From Siminovitchia fortis (GTDB taxonomy: Bacteria > Bacillota > Bacilli > Bacillales > Bacillaceae_C), in the NCBI RefSeq assembly GCF_003605365.2, contig NZ_QYTU02000003.1:85754-149753 (forward strand): a DNA stretch of 64,000 bases. The letters are read 5' to 3'. Position 1 is the first letter of the stretch, and the number at the start of each line of letters is the position of its first letter. The notes beneath the pieces were generated by a model, which was not told where the DNA came from, made no database searches, and saw only the letters and a list, made by a program, of their open reading frames with translations. A program made the translations under genes and the position numbers. Shown here piece after piece: positions 30,871 through 39,160 of this stretch.

Positions 30871-31821
30871 TTGAAAGTATTAATGATCCAGCATCCCCAC
30901 TCTTTACAAAAGAACGATTTCCCGCCCCTCTCAGTAGCTCTTGGTTTTTTTGACGGGGTTCACGAAGGACATAAGAGCGTTATCCAGACAGCTAAAAAAA
31001 ACGCTGACAAGCACGGGGTAAAAAGTGCAGTCATGACCTTTGATCCCCACCCTTCTGTTGTTCTGTCGCAAGAAGGTGAAGCTGTTGAATATATCACTCC
31101 GTTAGAGGATAAGATAGAAGTTATTTCAGAATTAGGCATAGAATATCTCTTGATTGTCAGATTCACATCCGCATTTGCAAGCCTTCAGCCTGCTGAATTT
31201 GTCCAGCAATATCTGATAGACTTGAATGTGCGGTATGTGACGGCCGGGTTTGATTTTACATATGGAAAATACGGAAAGGGTACAATGGAGACAATTTTTG
31301 AGCATGGGCAGGGAAAGCTTCAGGTTATCACGGTGCCCAAACTTGAGAAATATAATGAGAAAGTCAGCTCGACCCGGATCAGAAAGCTGTTAAGGGCAGG
31401 CAGGACTGAAGAGGTCTGCGGGCTGCTCGGAAGATATTATACGACAAAAGGAACTGTCATCCATGGCGAGAAACGGGGAAGGCTTCTTGGCTTTCCCACA
31501 GCCAATATCAGGCTGAACGATGATTATATCGTACCAAGAGAAGGTGTTTATGCAGTCCGGATGCTTGTGAACAATCGATGGGAAAATGGGGTGTGCAATG
31601 TGGGCTACAAACCTACATTCCATGAACCGGGGAAAGTGGGACTGTCGATTGAAATTCATTTATTGCATTTTGACCGCTCAATCTATGGTGAAGAAGTGAC
31701 AATAGAATGGCGCCTAAGAATCAGGGATGAACAAAAGTTTGATCATTTGGACCAACTAAAAGAACAAATTTTAAAGGATAAGCAGACTGCGGAGAGATTT
31801 TTTCAGGGGGATCCAAAATAA
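30871..31821 (+). CDS. ribC: Bifunctional riboflavin kinase / FAD synthetase
   Basis: Phosphorylates riboflavin to FMN and adenylylates it to FAD. N-terminal nucleotidyltransferase domain (ALGFFDGVHEGHK; SSTRIRKLL), C-terminal flavokinase domain (GFPTANIRL; EGVYAVR). TTG start at 30871 with AGGTGA upstream. Length 316, standard. Also known as ribF in other groups. Confidence 0.95.
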   Translation: MKVLMIQHPHSLQKNDFPPLSVALGFFDGVHEGHKSVIQTAKKNADKHGVKSAVMTFDPHPSVVLSQEGEAVEYITPLEDKIEVISELGIEYLLIVRFTSAFASLQPAEFVQQYLIDLNVRYVTAGFDFTYGKYGKGTMETIFEHGQGKLQVITVPKLEKYNEKVSSTRIRKLLRAGRTEEVCGLLGRYYTTKGTVIHGEKRGRLLGFPTANIRLNDDYIVPREGVYAVRMLVNNRWENGVCNVGYKPTFHEPGKVGLSIEIHLLHFDRSIYGEEVTIEWRLRIRDEQKFDHLDQLKEQILKDKQTAERFFQGDPK

Positions 31822-31822
31822 C

Positions 31823-31851
31823 TTGATTTTTCCATAGCAAAGTTGTATCCT
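31823..31851 (+). promoter_or_regulatory. Possible rpsO promoter
   Basis: TTGATT 31823-31828, 17-bp spacer, TATCCT 31846-31851. An alternative -10 (TATAAC at 31851) is too far from this -35. It directly follows the ribC stop. Confidence 0.4.
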
Positions 31852-31857
31852 ATAACA

Positions 31858-31939
31858 GTATCAAGAACCGTTGCTTGGCAGTGCGATTCACCAACGCCTG
31901 CTCGGTAACCGGGGATGAAAAACAGGAGGTGTTGGACAA
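31858..31939 (+). promoter_or_regulatory. rpsO leader, possible S15-binding site
   Basis: About 80 nt with complementary blocks (ACCGTTGC/GGTAACC; CCAACG/CGTTG) ahead of the AGGAGGTG site. S15 represses its own mRNA in Bacillus relatives through a junction-type leader; the assignment here is by position only. Confidence 0.4.
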
Positions 31940-32209
31940 ATGTCCATTACGCAAGAACGTAAAAACGAAATCATCAGCCAGTACAGAATTCATGAAAGCG
32001 ACACGGGATCACCGGAAGTTCAAATTGCGGTTTTGACAGAAGAAATCAACAATTTGAACAGCCATCTCCGCGTCCACAAAAAAGATCATCATTCCAGACG
32101 GGGATTAATGAAAATGGTTGGACGCCGCAGAAACTTGTTGACTTATCTGCGCGAAAAAGATGTTCAACGTTATCGTGTATTGATCGATAGACTTGGCCTG
32201 CGTCGTTAA
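31940..32209 (+). CDS. rpsO: 30S ribosomal protein S15
   Basis: 89 residues, standard length, with the signature [28 protein letters not shown] 31940 follows AGGAGGTG. Binds 16S rRNA early in 30S assembly. Confidence 0.98.
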   Translation: MSITQERKNEIISQYRIHESDTGSPEVQIAVLTEEINNLNSHLRVHKKDHHSRRGLMKMVGRRRNLLTYLREKDVQRYRVLIDRLGLRR

Positions 32210-32227
32210 GATGATAATGCTGTAACT

Positions 32228-32254
32228 AAAAGCGGGATAAATTCCCGCTTTTTT
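32228..32254 (+). terminator. Terminator after rpsO
   Basis: AAAAGCGGGA ... TCCCGCTTTTTT hairpin with T-run. Confidence 0.85.
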
Positions 32255-32273
32255 GTTAGGATGAAAAGGCAGA

Positions 32274-32389
32274 CACCTGTACGTAAGTTCAATATGAAAA
32301 TGCGGCGAAAGTGCGCATATTCGAACTGAACATTGGACATGGATAGGACAAGTTCATATCTATGTCTAATGTTCAGTGCGTAACAGGTG
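32274..32389 (+). ncRNA. Structured element between rpsO and pnpA (three-way junction fold)
   Basis: CACCTGT-ACG (32274-32283) pairs with CGT-A-ACAGGTG (32379-32389), closing about 95 nt. Inside are two hairpins: GTTCAATATG (32287-32296) with CATATT-C-GAAC (32316-32326), and CTGAACATTGGACAT (32326-32340) with ATGTCTAATGTTCAG (32362-32376). There is no T-run after it, so it is not a plain terminator. It may be a leader of pnpA, a processing site, or an intergenic repeat. No ORF is supported. Expression is not shown by sequence. Confidence 0.5.
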
Positions 32390-32456
32390 AGCGTTTTTAA
32401 CTTTGCTTTTCTGCCTATTATTTACAATCAGGTTTATGAAAGAGAGGCGTTGTAAA

Positions 32457-34583
32457 ATGGACCATGAGAAAAAAGTTTTTTCTATGGAATGGGCCGGACG
32501 GAAATTGACCGTTGAAATCGGCCAGCTTGCAAAACAGGCAAACGGAGCGGTTCTCATCCGTTATGGAGATACAGCTGTATTATCTACCGCTACGGCTTCA
32601 AAAGAGGCAAAATCCGTTGATTTTTTTCCGTTGACTGTCAACTATGAAGAAAGATTATATGCAGTGGGCAAAATACCCGGCGGTTTTATTAAAAGGGAAG
32701 GACGTCCGAGTGAAAAGGCGATTTTGGCAAGCCGTCTGATCGACCGGCCGATCCGCCCGCTGTTTCCGGATGGTTTCAGAAATGAAGTGCAGGTTGTAAG
32801 TATTGTAATGAGTGTCGATCAGGATTGTTCCCCGGAGATGGCGGCCATGTTCGGTTCTTCCCTGGCATTGTCGGTTTCTGACATTCCGTTTGACGGACCG
32901 ATCGCGGGAGTCGTTGTTGGGCGCGTGGATGGAGAATTCATCATCAATCCAAACGTTGAACAAATGGAGCAAAGTGATATCGACTTGACGGTTGCCGGGA
33001 CAAAAGATGCAGTCAACATGGTCGAGGCGGGAGCAGAAGAGGTTTCTGAGGAGACCATGCTCGAGGCGATTATGTACGGCCATGAGGAAATAAAGCGCCT
33101 GATCGCTTTCCAGGAAGAGATTGCAGAAAAGGTCGGAAAAGATAACAGGCAAATCGAATTGTACGAAATTGATTCCGAGATTGAACAAGAAGTCCGGTCA
33201 ATGTGCGAGCAGTCGCTTATTGCTGCGATCCAGGTAGAGGAAAAACATGCACGTGAAGATGCCATCCAGGAAGTCAAGAACAAGGTTATTGAAAGCTTTT
33301 CTGAGCGGGAAGATGGAGAAAATGAAGAGTTGATCAAACAAGTGAAGCAAGTTTTGGATAAGCTTGTTAAAGAAGAAGTACGCCGTTTGATCACTGTTGA
33401 AAAGATCCGTCCGGATGGACGGAGGCCCGATGAAATCCGGCCTATCCATACAGAAGTTCATCTGTTGGGAAGAACGCACGGGTCCGGATTATTTACAAGA
33501 GGCCAGACTCAGGCATTCAGTGTTTGTACACTTGGTGCTCTTGGGGATGTTCAGATTTTGGACGGCCTTGGAATTGAAGAGTCCAAAAGGTTCATGCATC
33601 ACTATAATTTTCCTCATTTCAGCGTGGGTGAAACAGGTCCCATCCGGGGACCAGGACGCAGGGAGATCGGCCACGGCGCCCTTGGGGAACGGGCCTTGGA
33701 GCCTGTAATTCCAAGTGAAGCCGATTTTCCGTATACGATCCGTCTCGTCTCTGAAGTGTTGGAATCCAATGGCTCAACTTCACAGGCAAGTATTTGTGCA
33801 AGCTCGCTTGCCATGATGGATGCAGGCGTTCCTATTAAAGCCCCTGTTGCGGGTATTGCAATGGGATTGGTTAAATCCGGAGAACATTATACAATATTGA
33901 CTGACATCCAGGGCATGGAAGACCATTTGGGAGACATGGACTTCAAGGTGGCCGGAACGGCCAAAGGAGTTACCGCTCTTCAAATGGACATTAAAATAGA
34001 AGGCTTGTCGCGTGAAATTTTGGAGGAGGCTCTCCATCAGGCAAAAGAAGGCCGGATGCATATTCTTGAGAAAATGAATGCCGCTATTTCCGAACCGAGA
34101 GAACATCTCTCACCATATGCGCCGAAAATTCTTACGCTCCATATCAATCCTGATAAAATCAGGGATGTCATTGGGCCGAGCGGCAAGCAGATCAATAAAA
34201 TTATTGAAGAAACCGGCGTGAAAATCGACATTGAACAAGATGGAACAGTGTTTATCGCATCTGCCGACGAGCAAATGAATGAAAAGGCAAAGAAGATCAT
34301 AGAAGACCTCGTCAGGGAAGTAGAGGCTGGACAAATGTACCTTGGAAAAGTGAAGCGAATTGAAAAATTCGGCGCTTTTGTGGAAATTTTCCCTGGCAAA
34401 GACGGCCTTGTCCATATATCACAATTGGCCGAGGAAAGGGTCAACAAAGTTGAGGATGTTGTTTCCATTGGAGACGAAATCTTTGTAAAAGTAGTGGAGA
34501 TTGATAATCAGGGAAGAGTGAATCTTTCCCGAAAAGCTGTCCTTAAAGAACAGAAAGAAAAACAGAATCAAGAAAAAGAGTGA
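32457..34583 (+). CDS. pnpA: Polynucleotide phosphorylase
   Basis: 3'-5' phosphorolytic exoribonuclease. The 708-residue protein has two RNase PH domains with [20 protein letters not shown] and the second-domain [17 protein letters not shown], then KH ([16 protein letters not shown]) and S1 ([26 protein letters not shown]) domains. ATG 32457 follows GAGAGGCG; the open frame upstream lies in the structured element. Its terminator has been split and copied by an insertion sequence. Confidence 0.98.
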   Translation: MDHEKKVFSMEWAGRKLTVEIGQLAKQANGAVLIRYGDTAVLSTATASKEAKSVDFFPLTVNYEERLYAVGKIPGGFIKREGRPSEKAILASRLIDRPIRPLFPDGFRNEVQVVSIVMSVDQDCSPEMAAMFGSSLALSVSDIPFDGPIAGVVVGRVDGEFIINPNVEQMEQSDIDLTVAGTKDAVNMVEAGAEEVSEETMLEAIMYGHEEIKRLIAFQEEIAEKVGKDNRQIELYEIDSEIEQEVRSMCEQSLIAAIQVEEKHAREDAIQEVKNKVIESFSEREDGENEELIKQVKQVLDKLVKEEVRRLITVEKIRPDGRRPDEIRPIHTEVHLLGRTHGSGLFTRGQTQAFSVCTLGALGDVQILDGLGIEESKRFMHHYNFPHFSVGETGPIRGPGRREIGHGALGERALEPVIPSEADFPYTIRLVSEVLESNGSTSQASICASSLAMMDAGVPIKAPVAGIAMGLVKSGEHYTILTDIQGMEDHLGDMDFKVAGTAKGVTALQMDIKIEGLSREILEEALHQAKEGRMHILEKMNAAISEPREHLSPYAPKILTLHINPDKIRDVIGPSGKQINKIIEETGVKIDIEQDGTVFIASADEQMNEKAKKIIEDLVREVEAGQMYLGKVKRIEKFGAFVEIFPGKDGLVHISQLAEERVNKVEDVVSIGDEIFVKVVEIDNQGRVNLSRKAVLKEQKEKQNQEKE

Positions 34584-34586
34584 AAA

Positions 34587-34608
34587 AAAGCCAGGTAATC
34601 CTGGCTTT
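34587..34608 (+). repeat. Left 22-bp target duplication = pnpA terminator stem
   Basis: Stem AAAGCCAGG, loop TAAT, stem CCTGGCTTT. Identical to 36183-36204. A stretch of A precedes it, but the natural T-run is now on the far side of the insertion sequence; the next bases are the IS end CAGG. Confidence 0.9.
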
Positions 34609-34610
34609 CA

Positions 34611-34640
34611 GGCTGTCGAGAAACCCTCGACAGCCTTTTT
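34611..34640 (+). terminator. Inward-facing terminator at left IS end
   Basis: GGCTGTCGAG pairs with CTCGACAGCC (10 bp), then TTTTTATTATTTT. It would stop transcripts from pnpA before the transposase gene. Confidence 0.75.
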
Positions 34641-34677
34641 ATTATTTTGAATTCTTTAATATTACTCCGCGTTAATT

Positions 34678-34686
34678 TGATATAAT
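34678..34686 (+). promoter_or_regulatory. Extended -10 promoter of the transposase
   Basis: TGA followed by perfect TATAAT (34681-34686), 15 bases before the transposase ATG; no good -35 box. Confidence 0.5.
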
Positions 34687-34700
34687 CTAATTAATAATAG

Positions 34701-36068
34701 ATGGCGGTGATAAAGTTGCTTCATACAAGATCCAGCATTCAAAATGAAATGGAATTTGTTTGTCTTGAAGATTTGGTTCCCCAAGATCATCTTCTCAGGA
34801 AAATTGATCGACATATCGATTTCTCTTTTATCATTGATAAGGTCAAGCCCTACTATTCAGAAGACAATGGCCGTCCTTCATTAGATCCAATCGTTCTGTT
34901 TAAAATGATGTTTATCGGCTATTTCTTTGGCATTCGCTCGGAACGCCAGCTAGAGAAAGAGATCCAAACCAATGTCGCATATCGCTGGTTTCTGGGATTG
35001 CGTTTAACCGATTCTGTCCCTCATCATTCTACTATCAGCTGGAATCGTTGTAACCGTTTTAAGGATACAGACGTTTTCCAGGAAATCTTCGATGAAATTG
35101 TTTTCCAGGCGCAGAATCACCGTATGGTCGGCGGGAGGGCGCTATTCACGGATTCAACCCATCTGAAGGCGAGTGCCAACAAACATAAATATACAAAAGA
35201 AGTTGTCGAGGTGGAGACGCGCGAGTACATAGAGGATTTGAACCAGGCCATAGAAGAGGACCGGAAAAAGCATGAAAAAAAGCCTTTGAAGGACCGGGAG
35301 GAAGTGAAGAAAACAAAAGAAATCCGAAAAAGCACAACAGACCCTGATTGTGGATTTATGTCCCGGGATCATAAACAGGAAATGTTCTGCTATCTGGATC
35401 ACCGTACGACGGATATGAAATTCAACATTATCACGGATGCCTTCGTCACTCCCGGGAATGTCCATGACTCCGTTCCCTATCTTGAACGCTTGGACCGGCA
35501 GGTGAACAGGTTTGGCTTTCATGTGGAGGCGGTTGCCTTGGATTCCGGCTATCTGACAAATCCGATCTGTAAAGGATTGTCTGACAGGAATATCTTTGGA
35601 GTGATTGCCCATCGCAGATATCACCCAACACAGGGGCTGTTTCCAAAATGGAAGTTTACGTATGACGAAGATCAGAATATCTACATCTGTCCAAACGGGG
35701 AGACATTGCACTATTCCACCACCAGCCGGGACGGCTACAGGGAATATAAATCAGATCCCAAAAAGTGTGCGGCATGCCCGCTTCTTAAAGAATGTACCCG
35801 ATCAAAAAACCATCAGAAGGTGGTCACCCGCCATGTCTGGGAGGAGCACAAGGAAAAAGTGCGACTGAATCGATTATCCCCTGAGGGCAAAAAGCTTTAT
35901 AAATTCAGAAAAGAAAAAGTCGAACGAAGCTTCGCAGATTCAAAAGAACTGCATGGGCTTCGTTATTGCCGGTTGAGGGGATTGCAAAAGGCGAGCGAGC
36001 AGGTGTTGCTTACAGCAGCCTGCCAGAACATGAAGAAGATTGCCATGCACCTGGACCGCCAGCTCTAG
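34701..36068 (+). CDS. IS1182-family transposase
   Basis: 455-residue DDE transposase. N-terminal DUF772-type domain ([27 protein letters not shown]), catalytic candidates D151 ([10 protein letters not shown]), D281 (ALDSGYL) and E408 ([10 protein letters not shown]), and a Cys-rich segment [10 protein letters not shown] (about 355-364). ATG 34701 is given; TTG 34716 has a better placed GGCGGTGAT ribosome site and may be the true start. The frame is intact, so the element may be active. Confidence 0.93.
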   Translation: MAVIKLLHTRSSIQNEMEFVCLEDLVPQDHLLRKIDRHIDFSFIIDKVKPYYSEDNGRPSLDPIVLFKMMFIGYFFGIRSERQLEKEIQTNVAYRWFLGLRLTDSVPHHSTISWNRCNRFKDTDVFQEIFDEIVFQAQNHRMVGGRALFTDSTHLKASANKHKYTKEVVEVETREYIEDLNQAIEEDRKKHEKKPLKDREEVKKTKEIRKSTTDPDCGFMSRDHKQEMFCYLDHRTTDMKFNIITDAFVTPGNVHDSVPYLERLDRQVNRFGFHVEAVALDSGYLTNPICKGLSDRNIFGVIAHRRYHPTQGLFPKWKFTYDEDQNIYICPNGETLHYSTTSRDGYREYKSDPKKCAACPLLKECTRSKNHQKVVTRHVWEEHKEKVRLNRLSPEGKKLYKFRKEKVERSFADSKELHGLRYCRLRGLQKASEQVLLTAACQNMKKIAMHLDRQL

Positions 36069-36143
36069 GTGGGTGGGAGTCTTTTTCTTATAAACAAAAA
36101 CACAAAAATCTACATGCAAATTATCTAAATGTAAAATAAAAAA

Positions 36144-36180
36144 GCTTGTAGAGAAAAAAACACCTACTTTCTCTACAAGC
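36144..36180 (-). terminator. Inward-facing terminator at right IS end
   Basis: Read on the minus strand, GCTTGTAGAGAAA pairs with TTTCTCTACAAGC (13 bp), followed by TTTTTTATTTT. It blocks transcription entering the element from the right. Confidence 0.75.
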
Positions 36181-36182
36181 TG

Positions 36183-36208
36183 AAAGCCAGGTAATCCTGG
36201 CTTTTTTT
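36183..36208 (+). terminator. Right copy of the pnpA terminator (target duplication plus T-run)
   Basis: The 22-bp duplication 36183-36204 continues into the original T-run (seven T in all), so a full terminator lies here. It now ends transcripts leaving the insertion sequence before ylxY. Confidence 0.85.
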
Positions 36209-36264
36209 AAATGTTCTACCTTGTCCATTGTCCTCATAAAATTGGGTTGAAGGAGGAAATGGGC

Positions 36265-37239
36265 GTGATGAATACAAAACACTTGCCAGGATTGGCTCTT
36301 ATTGCTATCCTAGCAATATTGATTGTCAATAATCCCTATACAACGGTCTATTTAAATGGGTTAGTAGAAGATTCGCATCCGGTTGATTCCAGTCAGGATG
36401 CATTATATGAGCAGATTGCCCGTGCCGCGGAAAAATATGACGCGCCCCCTCAGGATGCCAAAATAGACAGGGTTTGGAAAGCGATGCCGGGGTATAATGG
36501 AGTTAAAGTGGATATCAAGGCTTCCTATAAAAAAATGCAAGGCGAAACCTTTGATGCCCGTAAGATTGTTTTCAAACAAATTCCCCCCAAGGTTCATTTA
36601 GATGATTTGCCTCCGTCACCCATATACAGGGGACATCCGGAAAAGCCGATGGTCAGCTTTTTGATCAATGTTGCCTGGGGAAATGAATATTTGCCCCAAA
36701 TGCTGGAAACGCTGAAAAAGCATAACGTTCAGGCAACATTTTTTTTGGAAGGCCGTTGGGTGAAGGAAAATCCTGATCTGGCGAAGATGATCGCCGCTGA
36801 CGGACATGAAGTGGGGAACCATTCATACAGCCATCCAAAAATGGAAACGCTCGGGGAAGCAAAAACACGGGAAGAGTTATTGAAGACAAATGAAATCATA
36901 GAGGCTACTACGGGTGAGAAGCCTGTTTGGTTCGGGCCGCCCAGCGGCGGCTTCCGCGATCATACTGTTCTTATTGCGAATGAGTTGGACATGAAGACAG
37001 TCATGTGGACGGTAGACACGATTGACTGGGAAAAGCCTTCACCGGAAACGATCATAGATCGTGTAATGACAAAGGTCCACCCTGGGGCAATGATTTTAAT
37101 GCATCCGACCGATCCTACCTCGAAAGCGCTTGACAGTCTGATAAAGCAGATCAAAGATAGGAGCTTAAGGATCGGTACAGTCACAAAGTTGATGGATGAA
37201 GAACACATCATAAAAATAGATCAACAAATGGATAAATAA
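36265..37239 (+). CDS. ylxY: Polysaccharide deacetylase-like protein YlxY
   Basis: NodB-fold protein with an N-terminal signal-anchor (LPGLALIAILAILIV). Motif 2 is intact (HEVGNHSYSHP) and later motifs WFGPPSGGFRD and ILMHPT are present. Motif 1 reads FLINVAWGNEYL instead of TFDDG, so the usual metal-binding Asp pair is missing; the B. subtilis homologue, as I recall it, shares this. Sporulation-linked family; may be a non-catalytic or altered enzyme. Start GTG 36265 is 8 bases after AAGGAGGA; ATG 36268 is the alternative. Confidence 0.9.
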   Translation: MMNTKHLPGLALIAILAILIVNNPYTTVYLNGLVEDSHPVDSSQDALYEQIARAAEKYDAPPQDAKIDRVWKAMPGYNGVKVDIKASYKKMQGETFDARKIVFKQIPPKVHLDDLPPSPIYRGHPEKPMVSFLINVAWGNEYLPQMLETLKKHNVQATFFLEGRWVKENPDLAKMIAADGHEVGNHSYSHPKMETLGEAKTREELLKTNEIIEATTGEKPVWFGPPSGGFRDHTVLIANELDMKTVMWTVDTIDWEKPSPETIIDRVMTKVHPGAMILMHPTDPTSKALDSLIKQIKDRSLRIGTVTKLMDEEHIIKIDQQMDK

Positions 37240-37287
37240 GCGCCGGACGCGTCTGTACGTTGATGGACAGGCGCCTTGCGCTTTTCT
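37239..37287 (-). repeat. Short copy of the palindromic intergenic repeat
   Basis: GCGCCGGACGCGTCTG ... GACAGGCGCCTTGCGCTTTTCT directly after the ylxY stop: the GGCGCC arms and the conserved GCGCTTTTCT end with a short interior. Confidence 0.65.
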
Positions 37288-37301
37288 AATTATCCAGATT
37301 C

Positions 37302-37400
37302 GGGCGGCAGGGGCTCGAGGCCGCTAAGGAAATATCAATGAAGGTAAAAAGCACCTTCACTGCTTTTTCCTTAGCGCTTGTCGCCCCTGAGCGACCGCCC
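37302..37400 (+). repeat. Nested palindromic element before mlpA
   Basis: Four concentric inverted pairs: GGGCGG/CCGCCC (37302, 37395), AGGGGC/GCCCCT (37309, 37383), CGCTAAGGAAA/TTTCCTTAGCG (37322, 37366) and TGAAGGT/ACCTTCA (37339, 37353). About 100 bp fold into one long hairpin. Different in sequence from the GGCGCC family. Confidence 0.75.
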
Positions 37401-37439
37401 TCCGCTATTCTTTATACATCATGAACAGGAGGAACTGCA

Positions 37440-38681
37440 GTGATAAAAAAATATACTTGCCAAAACGGAGTAAGAGTCGTACTAGAGAACATACCTTCTG
37501 TCCGTTCTGTTGCCATCGGCATATGGGTGGGGACAGGATCGCGTGATGAATTGCCTGGTAACAACGGCATCTCCCATTTTCTTGAGCATATGTTTTTTAA
37601 AGGAACAGCTACAAGAAATGCAAAAGAGCTTGCCGAAGCATTCGATTCAATCGGCGGCCAGGTCAATGCCTTTACCTCAAAAGAATATACTTGCTATTAT
37701 GCCAAGGTGCTGGACAACCATTCACAGTACGCGCTGGAAACACTTGCTGACATGTTTTTCAATTCCGTATTTGCGGAGGAAGAGCTGAATAAAGAGAAGA
37801 ATGTCGTTAGTGAAGAGATCAAAATGTACGAAGATACTCCGGATGACATCGTCCATGATCTTCTCAGCAAAGCGGCATTCGATAATCATCCCCTAGGGTA
37901 TCCGATCCTGGGAACAGAACAGACGTTGTTTACATTCACAGGCGACAAATTAAGGGCCTATGTAGAAGAGATGTATACACCGGAAAAGATAGTAATATCC
38001 ATTGCTGGAAATATTGACGAATCTTTTACAAAAGAAGTAGAGCGCCTTTTTGGATCATTCGAAAGAAAAGGGGGGCGGAAAACCGAATCCAAGCCCGTCT
38101 TTAAGGCGAACCATGTCACGAGGCAGAAGGATACGGAGCAGGCCCATTTGTGTATCGGATTTGAAGGGCTGCCCATCGGCGATCCCGATATATACAGTTT
38201 GATTGTCATGAATAATATTTTTGGCGGAAGCATGTCATCCCGCCTCTTTCAAGAAGTGCGGGAAGAAAAAGGGCTCGCCTATTCAGTATTTTCCTACCAT
38301 TCTTCGTATAAAGACAGCGGAATTGTCACTATATACGGAGGTACGGGGGCCAATCAGATTGACGACCTTTTCGGGACAATTAACTATACGCTCGGCGAAT
38401 TGAAAAGGAACGGAATCACCGAGAAAGAGTTGATGAATAGCAAAGAGCAGTTAAAAGGAAACTTAATGCTCGGACTTGAAAGTACAAACAGCAGGATGAG
38501 CAGAAACGGGAAAAATGAATTGCTGCTGAAACGCCACAGAACTTTGGATGAAATCGTGAATGAAATTGACCGTGTCAGCATTCAAAGCGTAAACGATATG
38601 GCAAACCGGATTTTCACCGATCAATATACGCTTGCCCTGATCAGTCCTGAAGAAAAATTATTATTGCAGCCAAGCAGTTAA
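37440..38681 (+). CDS. mlpA: M16 family zinc peptidase MlpA (YmxG)
   Basis: 413-residue processing-peptidase-like protein with the inverted zinc motif HFLEH at residues 46-50 and the downstream glutamate region (ELNKEKNVVSEEIKMYED). Active-type M16 member. GTG 37440 follows AGGAGGAAC. In B. subtilis it lies at the same place and affects expression of protease genes; substrate unknown. Confidence 0.94.
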   Translation: MIKKYTCQNGVRVVLENIPSVRSVAIGIWVGTGSRDELPGNNGISHFLEHMFFKGTATRNAKELAEAFDSIGGQVNAFTSKEYTCYYAKVLDNHSQYALETLADMFFNSVFAEEELNKEKNVVSEEIKMYEDTPDDIVHDLLSKAAFDNHPLGYPILGTEQTLFTFTGDKLRAYVEEMYTPEKIVISIAGNIDESFTKEVERLFGSFERKGGRKTESKPVFKANHVTRQKDTEQAHLCIGFEGLPIGDPDIYSLIVMNNIFGGSMSSRLFQEVREEKGLAYSVFSYHSSYKDSGIVTIYGGTGANQIDDLFGTINYTLGELKRNGITEKELMNSKEQLKGNLMLGLESTNSRMSRNGKNELLLKRHRTLDEIVNEIDRVSIQSVNDMANRIFTDQYTLALISPEEKLLLQPSS

Positions 38682-38686
38682 TGGAG

Positions 38687-38709
38687 CCCCTTTTAAAAAA
38701 GGGGTTTTT
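38687..38709 (+). terminator. Terminator after mlpA
   Basis: CCCCTTTT-AA-AAAAGGGG followed by TTTTT. Confidence 0.8.
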
Positions 38710-38775
38710 CCATTCTAAAAATCGGAAACAGGCTATATATATTACAAAGGGAGTGGATGAATAAGGAGGCGCATT

Positions 38776-39012
38776 ATGCGATTAAGCGAGCTGGGTGGCA
38801 AAGAACTCGTTGACTTTAAAAAAGCGGAGAGAATGGGGGTTCTTGGACAGACAGATCTTGAGATTAACACCAGTACAGGTGAAATTAATCACCTGATCAT
38901 TCCAACCGGAAAATGGATCAGGAAAAATGGCGGGGAAATCAGGGTGCCGTGGAGAAATATTAGAACCATCGGGACAGACATGATCATTTTGGAAGTTCCT
39001 AAAATTGAATGA
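38776..39012 (+). CDS. ymxH: YlmC/YmxH family PRC-barrel sporulation protein
   Basis: 78 residues: MRLSELGGKELVDFKKAERMG, then IPTGKWIRKNGGEIRVPWRNI and IGTDMIILEV, all typical of the YlmC/YmxH family. Start ATG 38776 follows AAGGAGGC. Function poorly known. Confidence 0.92.
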   Translation: MRLSELGGKELVDFKKAERMGVLGQTDLEINTSTGEINHLIIPTGKWIRKNGGEIRVPWRNIRTIGTDMIILEVPKIE

Positions 39013-39061
39013 AAAATAAGATGGCCGCCGCCCTAAACCGGCTGTCTTCCGCTTTTCTATC

Positions 39062-39096
39062 AGAGTGCTGGAAACCGTCCAAGCACTCTATTTTTT
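39062..39096 (+). terminator. Terminator after ymxH
   Basis: AGAGTGCT-GGA ... TCC-AAGCACTCT stem (8 plus 3 bp), then ATTTTTT. Confidence 0.8.
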
Positions 39097-39112
39097 GTGC
39101 CATCATACAATA
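39085..39112 (+). promoter_or_regulatory. Putative sigma-K promoter of spoVFA-spoVFB
   Basis: CATACAATA at 39104-39112 fits the sigma-K -10 consensus CATA-N3-TA, with AC at 39085-39086 at about the expected -35 distance. Dipicolinate synthase is made in the mother cell under sigma-K in B. subtilis, which agrees. Confidence 0.5.
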
Positions 39113-39132
39113 AGGTTGGAGAGGGGTACAGC

Positions 39133-39150
39133 ATGAGCGAAAGAAGGTGA
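39133..39150 (+). other. Five-codon upstream ORF before spoVFA
   Basis: ATG AGC GAA AGA AGG TGA with GAGAGGGG before it. Its 3' end overlaps the AAGGTGATGG ribosome site of spoVFA, so it could couple initiation; may be chance. Confidence 0.25.
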
Positions 39151-39160
39151 TGGAACTTTG

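Larger units (their letters stand above)
34609..36182 (+). mobile_element. Complete IS1182-type insertion sequence
   Basis: 1574 bp bounded by imperfect inverted repeats: left CAGGCTGTCGAGAAA, right (complement) CAGCTTGTAGAGAAA, 12 of 15 identical. A 22-bp direct repeat flanks it. Both ends form hairpins followed by inward T-runs. One intact transposase gene is inside. Family call rests on the transposase type and on long palindromic target duplications, which I recall as a feature of IS1182-like elements. Confidence 0.88.
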
